Positions 8,963 to 18,019 of a stretch of DNA of 64,000 nucleotides are shown piece after piece (within the stretch, counting starts at the first letter, position 1; every line of letters begins with the position of its first letter). Origin of the DNA: Candidatus Nitrospira nitrificans (GTDB lineage Bacteria; Nitrospirota; Nitrospiria; Nitrospirales; Nitrospiraceae). Both the position numbers and the translations under genes were made by a program. The stretch covers positions 26,246 through 90,245 of the forward strand of contig NZ_CZPZ01000013.1 of assembly GCF_001458775.1 (NCBI RefSeq), written 5' to 3'. The notes under the pieces are model-generated. The model searched no databases, was not told where the DNA came from, and saw only the letters and a program-made list of their open reading frames with translations.

Positions 8963-10363
8963 TCAACACCCGACCGCTCGTTTGGCATCCGCGAGTTCCC
9001 CCTCGACGATCGCCCGAATAACGCTCAGCTGTGCAGAGGATGTCGCCTCAAATCTGAGCACCAAGGCCGGTTGGGTGTTGGAGGCCCGGATAAGCCCCCA
9101 TCCATCATCGAATACTCCGCGGACACCATCGATCGTGATGAGGTCCCGAAGCATCAGCCGGCTCGGCCCGAGGCCTTGTTTGCTCCGCAAATACTCCGAG
9201 AATCTCAGGCGAATCCGCTCCACGACATTGAATTTGACTGTATCAGGAAGATCCACCCGGATCTCCGGCGTCACCACCGTTGTGGGCAAGTCCGCAACGA
9301 GCGTTGAAAGCGGACGTTGGGTCTTCGCCAGGATTTCAACGAGGCGGCAAGACGCGTACACCGCGTCGTCGTACCCGAAATACCGATCCGCGAAAAACAT
9401 GTGTCCGGACATTTCACCGGCCAATACCGCCGACTCCTCTTTCATCTTTGCCTTGATCAGCGAATGACCGGTCTTCCACATGATCCCACGCCCGCCTCGC
9501 TTGGCAATGTCATCATAGAGGCTCTGTGACGCCTTGACTTCGGAAATGATCGTGCTGCCGGGTTGCACGGACAAGATGTCACGCGAGTAGATGACCAACA
9601 GACGGTCGCCCCACAGCACCTCGCCCTGCTCATCAACCGCCCCGATTCGGTCCGCATCCCCATCATACCCGATTCCTACATCGGCCCCGTGATCCTTCAC
9701 CGATTGCATGAGATCGGAGAGGTTCTCAAGAACCGTCGGATCCGGATGATGGTTGGGAAAGCGCCCATCGAGGTCGCAATGCAACCCCGTCACCCGACAT
9801 CCCAACGACTCGAGCGCTTGTTTGGCAACGAGGGACGCCGCGCCGTTCCCGCTGTCGATCACGACATGCAGCCGGTTTGCGCGGACATGAGAGAAGCTTT
9901 TCCGGAGGTACGCCAGATAGTCGGGAATAATCGGATGCTCGGAGAGACGGCCGTTCCCCGATACAAATATCCCTGCTTCCATCACCCTTCGAAGTTCCTG
10001 AATTTCATCTCCATGAATGGCGGATTTACCGACACAGACCTTAAAGCCGTTATACTCCGCCGCATTGTGGCTTCCGGTAATCATGATGCCGCCACCGACC
10101 GGCAGGGTGAACAATGAGAAGTAGACTAACGGCGATGTACAGACACCGATATCGATGACATCGAGCCCACCCGCGAGCAGTCCCTTGAGCAGCGCCTTGT
10201 GCAAAGCCGGCGAACTGAGCCGCCCGTCACGCCCCAGGCTGATCGTCTTCACTCCACGCTTCAGGCCGTAGGTGGCGTAGGCACGGCCCACCCGCTCAGC
10301 CAGATCCTCGGTCAATTCGCTGCCGACAATTCCTCTCAGATCGTATTCGCGAAACAAACCCAT
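8963..10363 (-). CDS. Phosphomannomutase/phosphoglucomutase
   Basis: Interconverts hexose 6-phosphate and hexose 1-phosphate, giving mannose 1-phosphate for GDP-mannose and probably glucose 1-phosphate for dTDP-sugars. The 466-residue length fits the AlgC-type alpha-D-phosphohexomutase family. The phosphoserine loop is TGSHN (S98), the metal-binding loop is GYDGDADRI (232-240), and the sugar-specificity loop GEMSGHMFF is present. The C-terminal phosphate-binding motif appears as RASNTQPALVLRFEA. It is followed in the operon by the DUF3108 gene and preceded by manC after a 96-base spacer of degenerate TTCACG/AACG strings. With manC it makes GDP-mannose for the glycan genes to the right. Confidence 0.94.
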   Translation of the reverse strand: MGLFREYDLRGIVGSELTEDLAERVGRAYATYGLKRGVKTISLGRDGRLSSPALHKALLKGLLAGGLDVIDIGVCTSPLVYFSLFTLPVGGGIMITGSHNAAEYNGFKVCVGKSAIHGDEIQELRRVMEAGIFVSGNGRLSEHPIIPDYLAYLRKSFSHVRANRLHVVIDSGNGAASLVAKQALESLGCRVTGLHCDLDGRFPNHHPDPTVLENLSDLMQSVKDHGADVGIGYDGDADRIGAVDEQGEVLWGDRLLVIYSRDILSVQPGSTIISEVKASQSLYDDIAKRGGRGIMWKTGHSLIKAKMKEESAVLAGEMSGHMFFADRYFGYDDAVYASCRLVEILAKTQRPLSTLVADLPTTVVTPEIRVDLPDTVKFNVVERIRLRFSEYLRSKQGLGPSRLMLRDLITIDGVRGVFDDGWGLIRASNTQPALVLRFEATSSAQLSVIRAIVEGELADAKRAVGC

Positions 10364-10459
10364 GGTTCCTCGTTATTCGTGCATCGTTGGACGTTACGCG
10401 TCACCTCCCGGATGACGTCCTTGCTCTTCATGATACGTATGACGTTTTGCGTTTCACGC

Positions 10460-11941
10460 TTAACGCTTTACGCCCCTTCCGTAATCATCCTTAAACCGCA
10501 CAATATCATCCTCACCGAGATACGGTCCGTTCTGCACTTCGATGATGTGCGCGATCTCCCGCCCTGGGTTCTCCAATCGATGTTTGGTTCTCGCCGGAAT
10601 GGCGGTGCTTTCTCCGACCTTTAAATCGAAAACCTCCTGACCTCGCGTCACACGCGCGATGCCGGCAATCACCACCCAATGTTCGCTCCGCTGGTGATGC
10701 ATCTGGAGGGAGAGCCGGCCCCCGGGGTTCACCGTGACACGTTTCACTTTGAACCCAGCCCCCTCTTCCAACACAGTGTACGACCCCCACGGTCGCTGAA
10801 CCGTCAGGTGTTCCAAATGCTCAGGCGCTTGCTGCCGCTTCAGAATATCGACGATCTGCCTTACGTCCTGCGCCCGAGATTTCGGACACACCAACGTCGC
10901 ATCAGGAGTATCCACCACCACCATATCCTGCAACCCGATCGTGGCAACCACACGCCGGTCCGCATAGACAATCGTGTGCTTGCTCTCGATGTCGATCACT
11001 CGCCCGGTCACGACATTCCCGGCCTCATTCTTCTCCGCGACTTCGTCCAGACTGCCCCAACTTCCGACATCGGACCATTTAAACGTCACCGGCACCACCG
11101 CCGCCTTCGACGACTGCTCCATCACACCGCTGTCGATTGAGACCGGTTTGATTTGGCGATAGATATCGTCGATCGACTGTTTGGAGGCGCCTTCCATTTT
11201 GAGTTTCCTGATCTGATCCATCGAAGCCGCAATCGCCGGCTGGTGAAGACCGATTTCCTGCAAAATCGTTTCAGCGCGCCAGACAAACATGCCGCTGTTC
11301 CAAAAATAGTCACCCGCCTTTAGGTACCGGGCCGCCTTCGTCGCGTTGGGCTTCTCCACGAATTTTTGAACGCGATACCCCCGCAATTTCCCCCGTGTCC
11401 CCAGCAGAGCGTTGTCTTTCGGTTTGATATACCCATACCCGGTTTCCGGGCGGATCGGGTTGATTCCGAACGTGACCAAGTAACCCTCCATCGCCAACTG
11501 CGCGGCCAATCGGACGGCCGCCTCAAAGTCACGCTGCCCCGTCACCACATGATCGGCGGGAACCACCAGCATCAGTCCATTCGGATCGCGCGCCGACACT
11601 TCAAGCGCCGCGAGCGCGATCGCGGGGGCCGTATTGCGCCCTTCGGGCTCGAGGAGAAATCCGTTCGCGAGGTCCTCTTTCCAGTCAATCAGTTGCGTTC
11701 GAATGAGATCAGCTTGCGCCGCGTTGGTCGAAATCAGCACATTGGCAGCCTGGCCACAGCCGAGGACGCGCCGCATGGTCTGCTGAATCAACGTATGCTC
11801 GCCGCCGATCCGCAAGAGCTGCTTGGGAAACAGATGACGGCTCAAGGGCCAAAATCTGGTCCCGCTCCCTCCCGCCATGATCACCGGATACAGATGAGAA
11901 CTCAGATCGTTATTCGTGATACGTGAAGCGTGAAGCGCCAT
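10460..11941 (-). CDS. manC: Mannose-1-phosphate guanylyltransferase / mannose-6-phosphate isomerase
   Basis: Bifunctional type II enzyme that makes GDP-mannose from mannose 1-phosphate and GTP, and whose C-terminal cupin isomerises fructose 6-phosphate to mannose 6-phosphate. The pyrophosphorylase signature is complete at residues 20-41 (IMAGGSGTRFWPLSRHLFPK). The cupin half, roughly 370-493, has GGRLSLQMHHQRSEHWVV and a SIPARTKHRLENPG-type loop. Total length, 493, is close to AlgA/ManC. The first 16 residues (MALHASRITNNDLSSH) are encoded by a spacer-like repeat string shared with the region upstream of the phosphomannomutase gene, and homologues begin nearer YPVIMAGG. No other start codon is obvious, so the true N-terminus is uncertain. 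Confidence 0.95.
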   Translation of the reverse strand: MALHASRITNNDLSSHLYPVIMAGGSGTRFWPLSRHLFPKQLLRIGGEHTLIQQTMRRVLGCGQAANVLISTNAAQADLIRTQLIDWKEDLANGFLLEPEGRNTAPAIALAALEVSARDPNGLMLVVPADHVVTGQRDFEAAVRLAAQLAMEGYLVTFGINPIRPETGYGYIKPKDNALLGTRGKLRGYRVQKFVEKPNATKAARYLKAGDYFWNSGMFVWRAETILQEIGLHQPAIAASMDQIRKLKMEGASKQSIDDIYRQIKPVSIDSGVMEQSSKAAVVPVTFKWSDVGSWGSLDEVAEKNEAGNVVTGRVIDIESKHTIVYADRRVVATIGLQDMVVVDTPDATLVCPKSRAQDVRQIVDILKRQQAPEHLEHLTVQRPWGSYTVLEEGAGFKVKRVTVNPGGRLSLQMHHQRSEHWVVIAGIARVTRGQEVFDLKVGESTAIPARTKHRLENPGREIAHIIEVQNGPYLGEDDIVRFKDDYGRGVKR

Positions 11942-11983
11942 ACATGTAGCCCATCTGCTCAGGTAACGTTGAACGAGTAACGG

Positions 11984-12523
11984 TTACCGTAACCGAGGTT
12001 GCCGCACCTCCAGTAACATCTCTGCGAGTTCTCTCACCGCACCCTCCCCACCCTTCTGCCGACACACATAGTCCACGACCTTCAAGACTTGCGGAAGACC
12101 ATCCGCCGGGGCCGCCGACAATCCCACTGCCTTCAAGGCCTCGATGTCGTTGACGTCATCGCCGATGTACGCGACTTGCCTCAGTGAGATGTCATGTCGC
12201 ATGGCCATGTCTCGGATCACCGACAACTTGTCCATCACTCCTTGATGAAGTTCCGGAATGGCGAGTTTTTCCGCTCGGCGAGCGACCAACCTGGTTCGCT
12301 CCTGCGTCACAATCGCCGTGATGAGACCGGCCTTTTGCAGCAGTTTGATCCCCATTCCATCTCGGGTATTGAACTTTTTCCATTCATCGCCCGACTCGGA
12401 ATAGTACATGCCGGCATCGGTGAGCACTCCGTCCACATCCGTGGCGAACAACCGGATCCCTTTGAGTAGAATCCGAGACGGCCGCCGACTTACGGAGCTT
12501 CGTGTTGTGGGCTTAATCGCCAA
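11984..12523 (-). CDS. kdsC: KdsC-type HAD phosphatase (3-deoxy-D-manno-octulosonate 8-phosphate phosphatase)
   Basis: Removes phosphate from Kdo 8-phosphate to give Kdo, the first sugar of the LPS inner core. The 179-residue protein is a HAD subfamily C0 enzyme without a cap domain, the size of KdsC. The nucleophile motif is FATDVDGVLTD with D29 and D31. The GYYSESGDEWKKFNTRDGMGI-like stretch and the metal motif YIGDDVNDIEAL (about 119-130) match KdsC closely. It is separated from manC by 42 bases and runs in the same direction. A sialic-acid-type NeuA phosphatase fusion domain has a similar fold, but no cytidylyltransferase is attached here and the LPS context favours Kdo. Confidence 0.9.
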   Translation of the reverse strand: MAIKPTTRSSVSRRPSRILLKGIRLFATDVDGVLTDAGMYYSESGDEWKKFNTRDGMGIKLLQKAGLITAIVTQERTRLVARRAEKLAIPELHQGVMDKLSVIRDMAMRHDISLRQVAYIGDDVNDIEALKAVGLSAAPADGLPQVLKVVDYVCRQKGGEGAVRELAEMLLEVRQPRLR

Positions 12524-12561
12524 GGCTAAGAGGCTACCTCAATGAGTGTCGATGAAAACCT

Positions 12562-12590
12562 ATCATACCCGACAGGCAGGGCATCGCAAA
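12562..12590 (-). promoter_or_regulatory. Possible promoter -10 element upstream of kdsC
   Basis: Read on the minus strand, TATGAT (12562-12567) matches the -10 consensus at five of six positions, about 40 bases before the kdsC start. The hexamer 17 bases upstream (TTTGCG) is a poor -35 match. The 167-base gap between kdsC and the upstream reductase gene is one of the larger ones here, so a promoter is plausible, but support is weak. Confidence 0.25.
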
Positions 12591-12690
12591 ATAAAAACAC
12601 GACCCACCGGTCAAGAATCGTAGAGAAGTCGTCCGTCGACTATTCGCTCAATCCTTGAAGTACGTTCCAGCACAACCACAACCGGAACAT

Positions 12691-13569
12691 TCATCTTGGC
12701 AAGTCCTCTCGCAACACTCGAAAGGGTCGCGGCGCAAAGCCGAGATCTCGCACGGCATCGGCATGGTCAAATACTAGATCACGGTTCATGCGCTCCGCCA
12801 TCTCCACCGTCCAATGTCTATACCGTGGCACCAAGCGAGCTGCTGCCACCGCCGGCCGGAACAGCGAGCGCGGTATCGTGACGAGATACGGCACTTTGCC
12901 GACTAGGGAAAAGACGCGGCTCACCATCTCCCTGTAAGACATCGTTTCCCCCCCGGAAAGATTATAGGTCCGGTTGACCGCGGCAGGCGAAGTCAGGGCC
13001 GACACACATGCCGCAGCGACATCCTCCGCATGCACAGGCGCACGCAAGCCTTCGGCTTCTCCCAACAGGGGGAAAAATCCCCATCTGCGTACAAACCGGG
13101 TAATCTCCGTCAGATTCTTGTCCCGCCCACGTCCATAGATCAACGTGGGACGCAAAATGACCCATTCCACTCCTTGCGTCTCCGCCCAGGTGCGGAACGC
13201 CCTCTCTCCCTCGGCCAGACGCTGTGCAAGATGCCGCTCGCCGTGATCGGACGAATCCTTCTTGACGAACAGGCTGGTTGAAGACAAGGCCACCACTCGA
13301 CGCGCGGCGGAGATTTCGATCATTCCAAAGTACTGAGGCAACACCCAGATAGGAGCCACACACAACCAATGCGTGATTGAGGGAACATCGGGGTGAGCGG
13401 GTAAAGACGCGGGAAGCTGCAACCAGGTCACTCCCGGTTCAGGTTCGCCACCGGATGGGTGCCTGGAGAACGCCACGGTGTGACGTCCGTCGTTTCTCAG
13501 CCGAGAGATCACGCATTCGCCGACCAGACTGTTTGCCCCCAGTAAGCCGGTCTTCACCCGTTGATCCAC
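12691..13569 (-). CDS. NAD(P)-binding SDR-family sugar epimerase/reductase-like protein, atypical active site
   Basis: A nucleotide-sugar epimerase/dehydratase-like Rossmann protein of about 292 residues. The GTG at 13569 is chosen because CCGGA lies just upstream and it avoids the neighbouring glycosyltransferase; the open frame reaches 13662. The cofactor loop GLLGANSLVG lies at residues 8-17, and LRPTLIYGRG is the family's substrate-side motif. After the strand RRVVALSSTSLF there is no YxxxK pair: the expected position reads FVKKDSSDHGERHLAQRLAE. The enzyme may therefore use other residues, bind without catalysing, or act as a reductase of the atypical group. It ends the run of glycan genes before the kdsC spacer. 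The substrate is unknown. Confidence 0.75.
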   Translation of the reverse strand: MDQRVKTGLLGANSLVGECVISRLRNDGRHTVAFSRHPSGGEPEPGVTWLQLPASLPAHPDVPSITHWLCVAPIWVLPQYFGMIEISAARRVVALSSTSLFVKKDSSDHGERHLAQRLAEGERAFRTWAETQGVEWVILRPTLIYGRGRDKNLTEITRFVRRWGFFPLLGEAEGLRAPVHAEDVAAACVSALTSPAAVNRTYNLSGGETMSYREMVSRVFSLVGKVPYLVTIPRSLFRPAVAAARLVPRYRHWTVEMAERMNRDLVFDHADAVRDLGFAPRPFRVLREDLPR

Positions 13570-13583
13570 ACTGAAATCCGGAG

Positions 13584-14537
13584 CTATCGCAGAATGCGCA
13601 ATGCTGAGTGATAGGTCGCGACCAATCCAAACCGTAGCCAGATGCCCAGCGCCACCAGCCACATCAAGGGGCCTGGATACTGATGCTGGAAAAACTTGCG
13701 ATAAAATCGCATCATTCCGCAGTGCTTATGCCATTCGACAAAGATCGGACGAGCGCGGCTGCAGCTTCCTTTGTAATGAACGACTCTCGCGTCAGGCACG
13801 AACATAATTTTCCAGCCCTTGCGCCGCAAGGTCATGGAAAAATCCAGATCCTCACAATGCAAAAAGTACCCCTCGTCCCAATGCCCGACATCTTGCATTG
13901 CGGCGCGCCGGATCAACATGCACGCGCCGGAAATCGCCTCGACCTCGATAGGATGAGCCGGCAACGGCTGCGTGTGTAAGTGAAAATCAAAAAACAGCCT
14001 CGGCCATCGATTTGCAAAACGCGACAGACCGAATGCCCGCACAAACGATCGCCATGGTGTCGGAATGGCCCGCCTTCCACCCGCTTGTTCGGTGCCATCC
14101 GGATTGACGAGCAGACCACCCGCCATTCCCACATCCGTGCAATCATCCAGCACCCGCAACAGGTGACTCACGGAATCAGGCGTCAGTACACAATCAGGAT
14201 TAAGAAAAAACAGACAACTGCCGGTGGAGGCCTCGGCTCCGATATTGCAGGCCGCCGCAAACCCAAGATTCCGGTAATTTCGAATAATCTGCACCTTCGA
14301 GTCATAGGGAAAGGCCGCCTCAAGTTGCGCCAAACTGTCGTCGCTTGAGGCATTATCGACCACGATCACTTCGTCGACCTGGCTTAAGGCGGACGAGACA
14401 CAGGCGACAATGCATTCGCATGCATTGTAATTCACGATGATCAGCGAGACTGTCTTGGATAAAGGACAGACCTCAAGATTGCTCGAGCGACAGGGTGGTG
14501 ATGAGGTCAATTGCCGTGCTGAAGCCGTCGTCAACAT
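13584..14537 (-). CDS. Family 2 glycosyltransferase, rhamnosyltransferase-like
   Basis: An inverting GT-A fold glycosyltransferase using a nucleotide sugar. The fold starts near residue 29 (TVSLIIVNYNACECIVACV) and shows VIVVDNASSDDS, then FFLNPDCVLTPDS (the metal-binding acidic motif), and HWDEGYFLHCEDLDFSMTLRRKGW as the catalytic/acceptor region. A C-terminal hydrophobic segment (GPLMWLVALGIWLRFGLVATY) could attach it to the inner membrane. The 317-residue length and motifs fit WbbL/WcaA-type rhamnosyltransferases, consistent with the rml genes at 29-32 kb, but donor and acceptor are inferred. The first 28 residues precede the domain and the start at 14537 lacks a strong ribosome site. It follows a hairpin-rich 232-base spacer. 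Confidence 0.88.
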   Translation of the reverse strand: MLTTASARQLTSSPPCRSSNLEVCPLSKTVSLIIVNYNACECIVACVSSALSQVDEVIVVDNASSDDSLAQLEAAFPYDSKVQIIRNYRNLGFAAACNIGAEASTGSCLFFLNPDCVLTPDSVSHLLRVLDDCTDVGMAGGLLVNPDGTEQAGGRRAIPTPWRSFVRAFGLSRFANRWPRLFFDFHLHTQPLPAHPIEVEAISGACMLIRRAAMQDVGHWDEGYFLHCEDLDFSMTLRRKGWKIMFVPDARVVHYKGSCSRARPIFVEWHKHCGMMRFYRKFFQHQYPGPLMWLVALGIWLRFGLVATYHSALRILR

Positions 14538-14769
14538 TTCATTACTTAGCGAAATTCAGTTAAGCCTTGGCCCAAGGTTCGAGCCTAGGCCCGGTCTACC
14601 GCGCAAGTCAACTAGTGGAGGCCCTAGTCTTCGGGTAAAGACGGGCTAGGCCCAACAGAACCATGAATTCCGAGACGGGAATGTTCTGGCGAGGTGCGAT
14701 ACACTCAAGACCGACCAGAAGGGAGTAGGAACGACCACGGCAGGACAAGTGGAGAACTGTGGGATTGGA
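14538..14769. other. Intergenic spacer with hairpins
   Basis: A 232-base gap between two glycosyltransferase genes. It contains the palindrome CCTTGGCCCAAGG (14565-14577) and a larger bulged stem at 14620-14652, where TCTT (14628-14631) pairs with AAGA (14638-14641) and flanking CTAG/GGCC blocks pair across a bulge. Neither is followed by a T-run on the minus strand. No gene is evident. Confidence 0.4.
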
Positions 14770-15735
14770 TTACCTTACTGGAACGACGTGCTTATCCATC
14801 AACCGCCAAATCTCACTCACTGTCGCAATACGAGTCGATTGAATCGCTTGCCGCTTGCGCCACATCTTCGGCAAACCGAACAAGGCATCGCGCTTGGATC
14901 GCAGGATCACCCGGCCCCGTCCCTGCAACGCAAACCAAAGGATGCTCGCCACATTCAGCAATACATGCAGCGGCAACAACAGCCAGAACAATACTCCCGG
15001 CATATCCTTCACGAAAGTCCACACCACATTGCGATGTCCATGATAGAGGGCAAACGTGCTATGCTGCCCGCCCGTTGTACCAGAGCCGACATGCTGAACC
15101 ACGGACGCAGGCACAAACAGACAGCGGTAACCGGTCAGCCGTAACCGAAACCCCATGTCCACGTCTTCCACATAGCAGAAATAATCTTCATCAAAACCGC
15201 CGACCTCAAGCAACGCGCTCCGCCGATAGAGCGCCGCGGCAGCACAGGCTGAAAATACCTCGGACGCCTGGACTGAAAGGGTATCCGCCGGTGCGCCATG
15301 CGCCGCGCGCCACACCAGCCCACTGATATGATACGCATCACCTGCCCCGTCCAATAGAGAAAGATCAGTGGCATTCACCAGCTTGCTTCCGAAGACATCG
15401 AATTCAGGATTCTCCCGCGCCGCCGATAATAACGCCTCCAGCCAATGTGGCTCGGGAAAGGCATCCGGATTCAGCAAGGCAATCCATTCGGACTCTGCGG
15501 CGGCGGCCTGAATTGCCACATTGTTGCCTCGTGCGAAGCCAAGATTCTCGTTCAGCTCCAACATACACACGGATGGATAACGCCGAACGATATCGAGCGA
15601 CGCATCGGAGCTCGCATTATCAACCAGAATAATCTCATGCGGCGTGACCGTCTGCGCCTGCAATGCTGATAGGCAACGATCAAGAAAGGGCTGCCCGTTC
15701 CAGTTGACAATGGCGACGGTTACCTTAGGCCACAT
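14770..15735 (-). CDS. Family 2 glycosyltransferase
   Basis: A GT-A fold transferase of 321 residues. KVTVAIVNWNGQPFLDRCL opens the fold, EIILVDNASSDASLDIV follows, IALLNPDAFPEPHWLEAL gives the acidic metal-binding motif, and GGFDEDYFCYVEDVDMGFRLRLTGY is the catalytic region. The C-terminal part has a long hydrophobic stretch (WLLLPLHVLLNVASILWFAL, about residues 257-276) that likely holds it at the inner membrane. It is a paralogue of the next gene downstream (13584-14537) in general layout, so the two may add consecutive similar residues. It lies 89 bases downstream of a GT4 gene in the ABC-exporter section. Donor and acceptor are not identifiable from sequence. Confidence 0.9.
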   Translation of the reverse strand: MWPKVTVAIVNWNGQPFLDRCLSALQAQTVTPHEIILVDNASSDASLDIVRRYPSVCMLELNENLGFARGNNVAIQAAAAESEWIALLNPDAFPEPHWLEALLSAARENPEFDVFGSKLVNATDLSLLDGAGDAYHISGLVWRAAHGAPADTLSVQASEVFSACAAAALYRRSALLEVGGFDEDYFCYVEDVDMGFRLRLTGYRCLFVPASVVQHVGSGTTGGQHSTFALYHGHRNVVWTFVKDMPGVLFWLLLPLHVLLNVASILWFALQGRGRVILRSKRDALFGLPKMWRKRQAIQSTRIATVSEIWRLMDKHVVPVR

Positions 15736-15824
15736 CTTCTACTTTACCGATCACCACCTCTTGCATGAGCATCCACATCGAGAAAGCAACGGCCATTGTC
15801 TTGGTCTTAGCCTTGCTGTGGCAA

Positions 15825-17168
15825 TTAACGGGACATGCATCCGATGGCCTCCCGGCTAATACCGCCGTAGGCAGCAACCATCTCATCAAATGTCGTCATC
15901 TGCGACATGCGTTCTCGTGAACGTGTGGCCATCCGGAGCCGACGGGCATCGTCGCACACCAAATACTCAATCTGTCTTGCCAGCAACCGGCTATCACCGG
16001 GGGGGTAAAACAACGCGTTCTCCCCTTCAACCACTTGCTCACGCACGCCGAATACAGGCGTCGTGATAATGGGAAGGCCAAAAGCCATCGCCTCAAGCGT
16101 GACTCGCGGAAAGCTCTCTACTTTTGAACTCAGGACAAAGAGATCGGCAGCCGCATAAAACTCGGCGATCAACTCAGTCGGCGGGATAATCCGTATCTTA
16201 TCTCTCGATGGAGCAGGGAGCGCATGGCATCTCTTTTTGAGAGCAGCCGCGTAGGCGCCACGGCCATCACCGACAAGCAGTATCTGAATGCGACGCGAAA
16301 GGGCATCGGGCAGCATACTAAAAGCTTCCACCAAATCCCTTTGGCCTTTCCTGTCACATAACGTGCCCACGGAGAGAATTGCGATGGAGTCCGGCTTCAA
16401 ACCTAAGGCATCACGACAGCGTACACGCTCAGCCGCATCGTTCCGAACAGAAAACCGGTCGAGATTGATTCCGTTGTGGATCACAGTAAAGCTCTGTCGC
16501 GTGTCGAACGGCTCCCAAACCTTTCGGGTGGCATGCGCAACGAAGACAACTTTTCTCGGCAACCCAATGGCAGCAATCGCACGCTGTGCAACCGGATCAG
16601 GCAGAAAGCAGAAATATCGATCCCACTGTTCACTTTCGCGAAGGATCCAGACCGACGGCACACCGGCCTGTTCTGCCGCCAAGACCGCCGGAAAATTCAG
16701 CAGCGTATTGACCCAGACCAGCCCAACTCCGGCCTCCTGAATGCGTAAGGCAAGACGATCTACCTCGACGCTCAAGCGCGTAAGCGTTGAAACTTTATGC
16801 AATATACCGGGGACGACCTGTACAGCGATCCCGTGCGACGCATATTTACCCCGCAATGGCCCATCCTCAAAAGCGACTACCTCAGGAGTAATCACTCCCT
16901 GATGAAATAGCCCCACAACCAGCTCGTTCAAACTGATTGAGGCCCCCTCAAAGTCAAGGTTATGAGAAAACGCAAGGACTTTTATCGGCCCCTGCAGACC
17001 AACCACCTTTCCATTCAGACAGGCAGATGCTCCGACTTGTGACGACAAAGGCTCCGGGCGAGGCACTGGCCCCCGCAACCCCAGAGCCACTCGCACACGA
17101 TGAATCGCCCATATGACATCGCAGGACATCACGCGCAGTGCCAGTCGAACGATGTTTGAACGGCTCAC
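15825..17168 (-). CDS. Family 4 glycosyltransferase
   Basis: A retaining GT-B fold glycosyltransferase, 447 residues. After an unusual N-terminal stretch of about 60 residues (RLALRVMSCDVIWAIHRV.., possibly membrane-associating), the donor/acceptor domains begin at KVLAFSHNLDFEGASISLNE. The C-terminal nucleotide-binding domain shows ILSVGTLCDRKGQRDLVEAF, IQILLVGDGRG and the family Glu motif ESFPRVTLEAMAFGLPIITT (E-x7-E). GT4 enzymes of this type commonly add mannose, galactose or similar sugars to glycan chains. It starts 19 bases after the stop of the upstream methyltransferase gene, in the run that begins with wzm and wzt, so it most likely acts on the ABC-exported polymer. Confidence 0.9.
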   Translation of the reverse strand: MSRSNIVRLALRVMSCDVIWAIHRVRVALGLRGPVPRPEPLSSQVGASACLNGKVVGLQGPIKVLAFSHNLDFEGASISLNELVVGLFHQGVITPEVVAFEDGPLRGKYASHGIAVQVVPGILHKVSTLTRLSVEVDRLALRIQEAGVGLVWVNTLLNFPAVLAAEQAGVPSVWILRESEQWDRYFCFLPDPVAQRAIAAIGLPRKVVFVAHATRKVWEPFDTRQSFTVIHNGINLDRFSVRNDAAERVRCRDALGLKPDSIAILSVGTLCDRKGQRDLVEAFSMLPDALSRRIQILLVGDGRGAYAAALKKRCHALPAPSRDKIRIIPPTELIAEFYAAADLFVLSSKVESFPRVTLEAMAFGLPIITTPVFGVREQVVEGENALFYPPGDSRLLARQIEYLVCDDARRLRMATRSRERMSQMTTFDEMVAAYGGISREAIGCMSR

Positions 17169-17187
17169 AAGAGCGATACCTGAACGC

Positions 17188-17946
17188 CTAGGCAGGCCGG
17201 ACCACGTAGATTACGCAGGCGCTGCCGAGCCACTTGGACGCTTTCTGCCTGGATTTCAACGAGAGACGTGGGCCAAGCACCATATGGCCTGTGTAGAAAA
17301 GCCCGACAGCCGTGGCCTCGTCGACGGTGAAAAGTTGGTTTGTGAAATGTTCTCTCCAATGACGTGAGCTGAAGGTCTTGATCTCGGTCAGCGCATTGCC
17401 GGTCTCACCGTGGCGCGGAACTATTGCATAGTGCTTAGCCGTACTTACCATCAAGCGCAGCACGCTCATGGCATCAGAACGCGCGGACTTTGAAAACCCT
17501 TTGGGAAGCAGGCGAGGGGCCAACCCAAGCAGCCGCTGAACAAGTTCCGTATAGTGAGCCATATTGGTCCAGAAACGCCATGCGCCGGAGGGCATGAGAT
17601 GCACGCAGTAGCCGCCTGGCTTCAGGACTCTCTTGATCTCGGCTTGCAGATACGGCAGATCAAGGACATGCTCCAAGACATTGGAAGAAAACACTACGTC
17701 AAAACTATCATCGGGAAAGGGAATATTTCGGCCGTCGTAAGGCTGAACAGGAAACTCCAATTGGCCGACATAGTTGGAGTCAGGCATGTCGATAGAGTCA
17801 ACAACGTAGCCATCTTCCTTGAGGCGCTTTGCCTGATAACCTGTGCCGCCACCGATCTCCAGTATGCGGATACCCGGGGAGAGTCGCTCGACTACTTTTC
17901 CGTATTCAAACTCTCGAATAACATGTAGAAATTCAACACTAAACAC
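17188..17946 (-). CDS. Class I SAM-dependent methyltransferase
   Basis: Transfers methyl from S-adenosylmethionine to an unknown acceptor, probably a sugar. The SAM-binding loop is ILEIGGGTGYQAKRL, followed by VDSIDMPDSNY, the DSFDVVFSSNVLEHV acidic region and VLKPGGYCVHLMPS. The start is unclear: the frame is open to 18111, overlapping the upstream gene by 92 bases. I use GTG at 17946, which has AAGG nine bases upstream and lies about 28 residues before the SAM loop; TTG at 17982 is another option. The product would be about 252 residues. It is the third consecutive methyltransferase gene after wzm-wzt, consistent with modification of the exported glycan. Confidence 0.83.
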   Translation of the reverse strand: MFSVEFLHVIREFEYGKVVERLSPGIRILEIGGGTGYQAKRLKEDGYVVDSIDMPDSNYVGQLEFPVQPYDGRNIPFPDDSFDVVFSSNVLEHVLDLPYLQAEIKRVLKPGGYCVHLMPSGAWRFWTNMAHYTELVQRLLGLAPRLLPKGFSKSARSDAMSVLRLMVSTAKHYAIVPRHGETGNALTEIKTFSSRHWREHFTNQLFTVDEATAVGLFYTGHMVLGPRLSLKSRQKASKWLGSACVIYVVRPA

Positions 17947-18019
17947 TGATTCGAGCCTTATCGTTCCAGACCGACCCTGCGCCAAGTCGCTGCATTGAGC
18001 AGATATGTAAATTCGAGCT

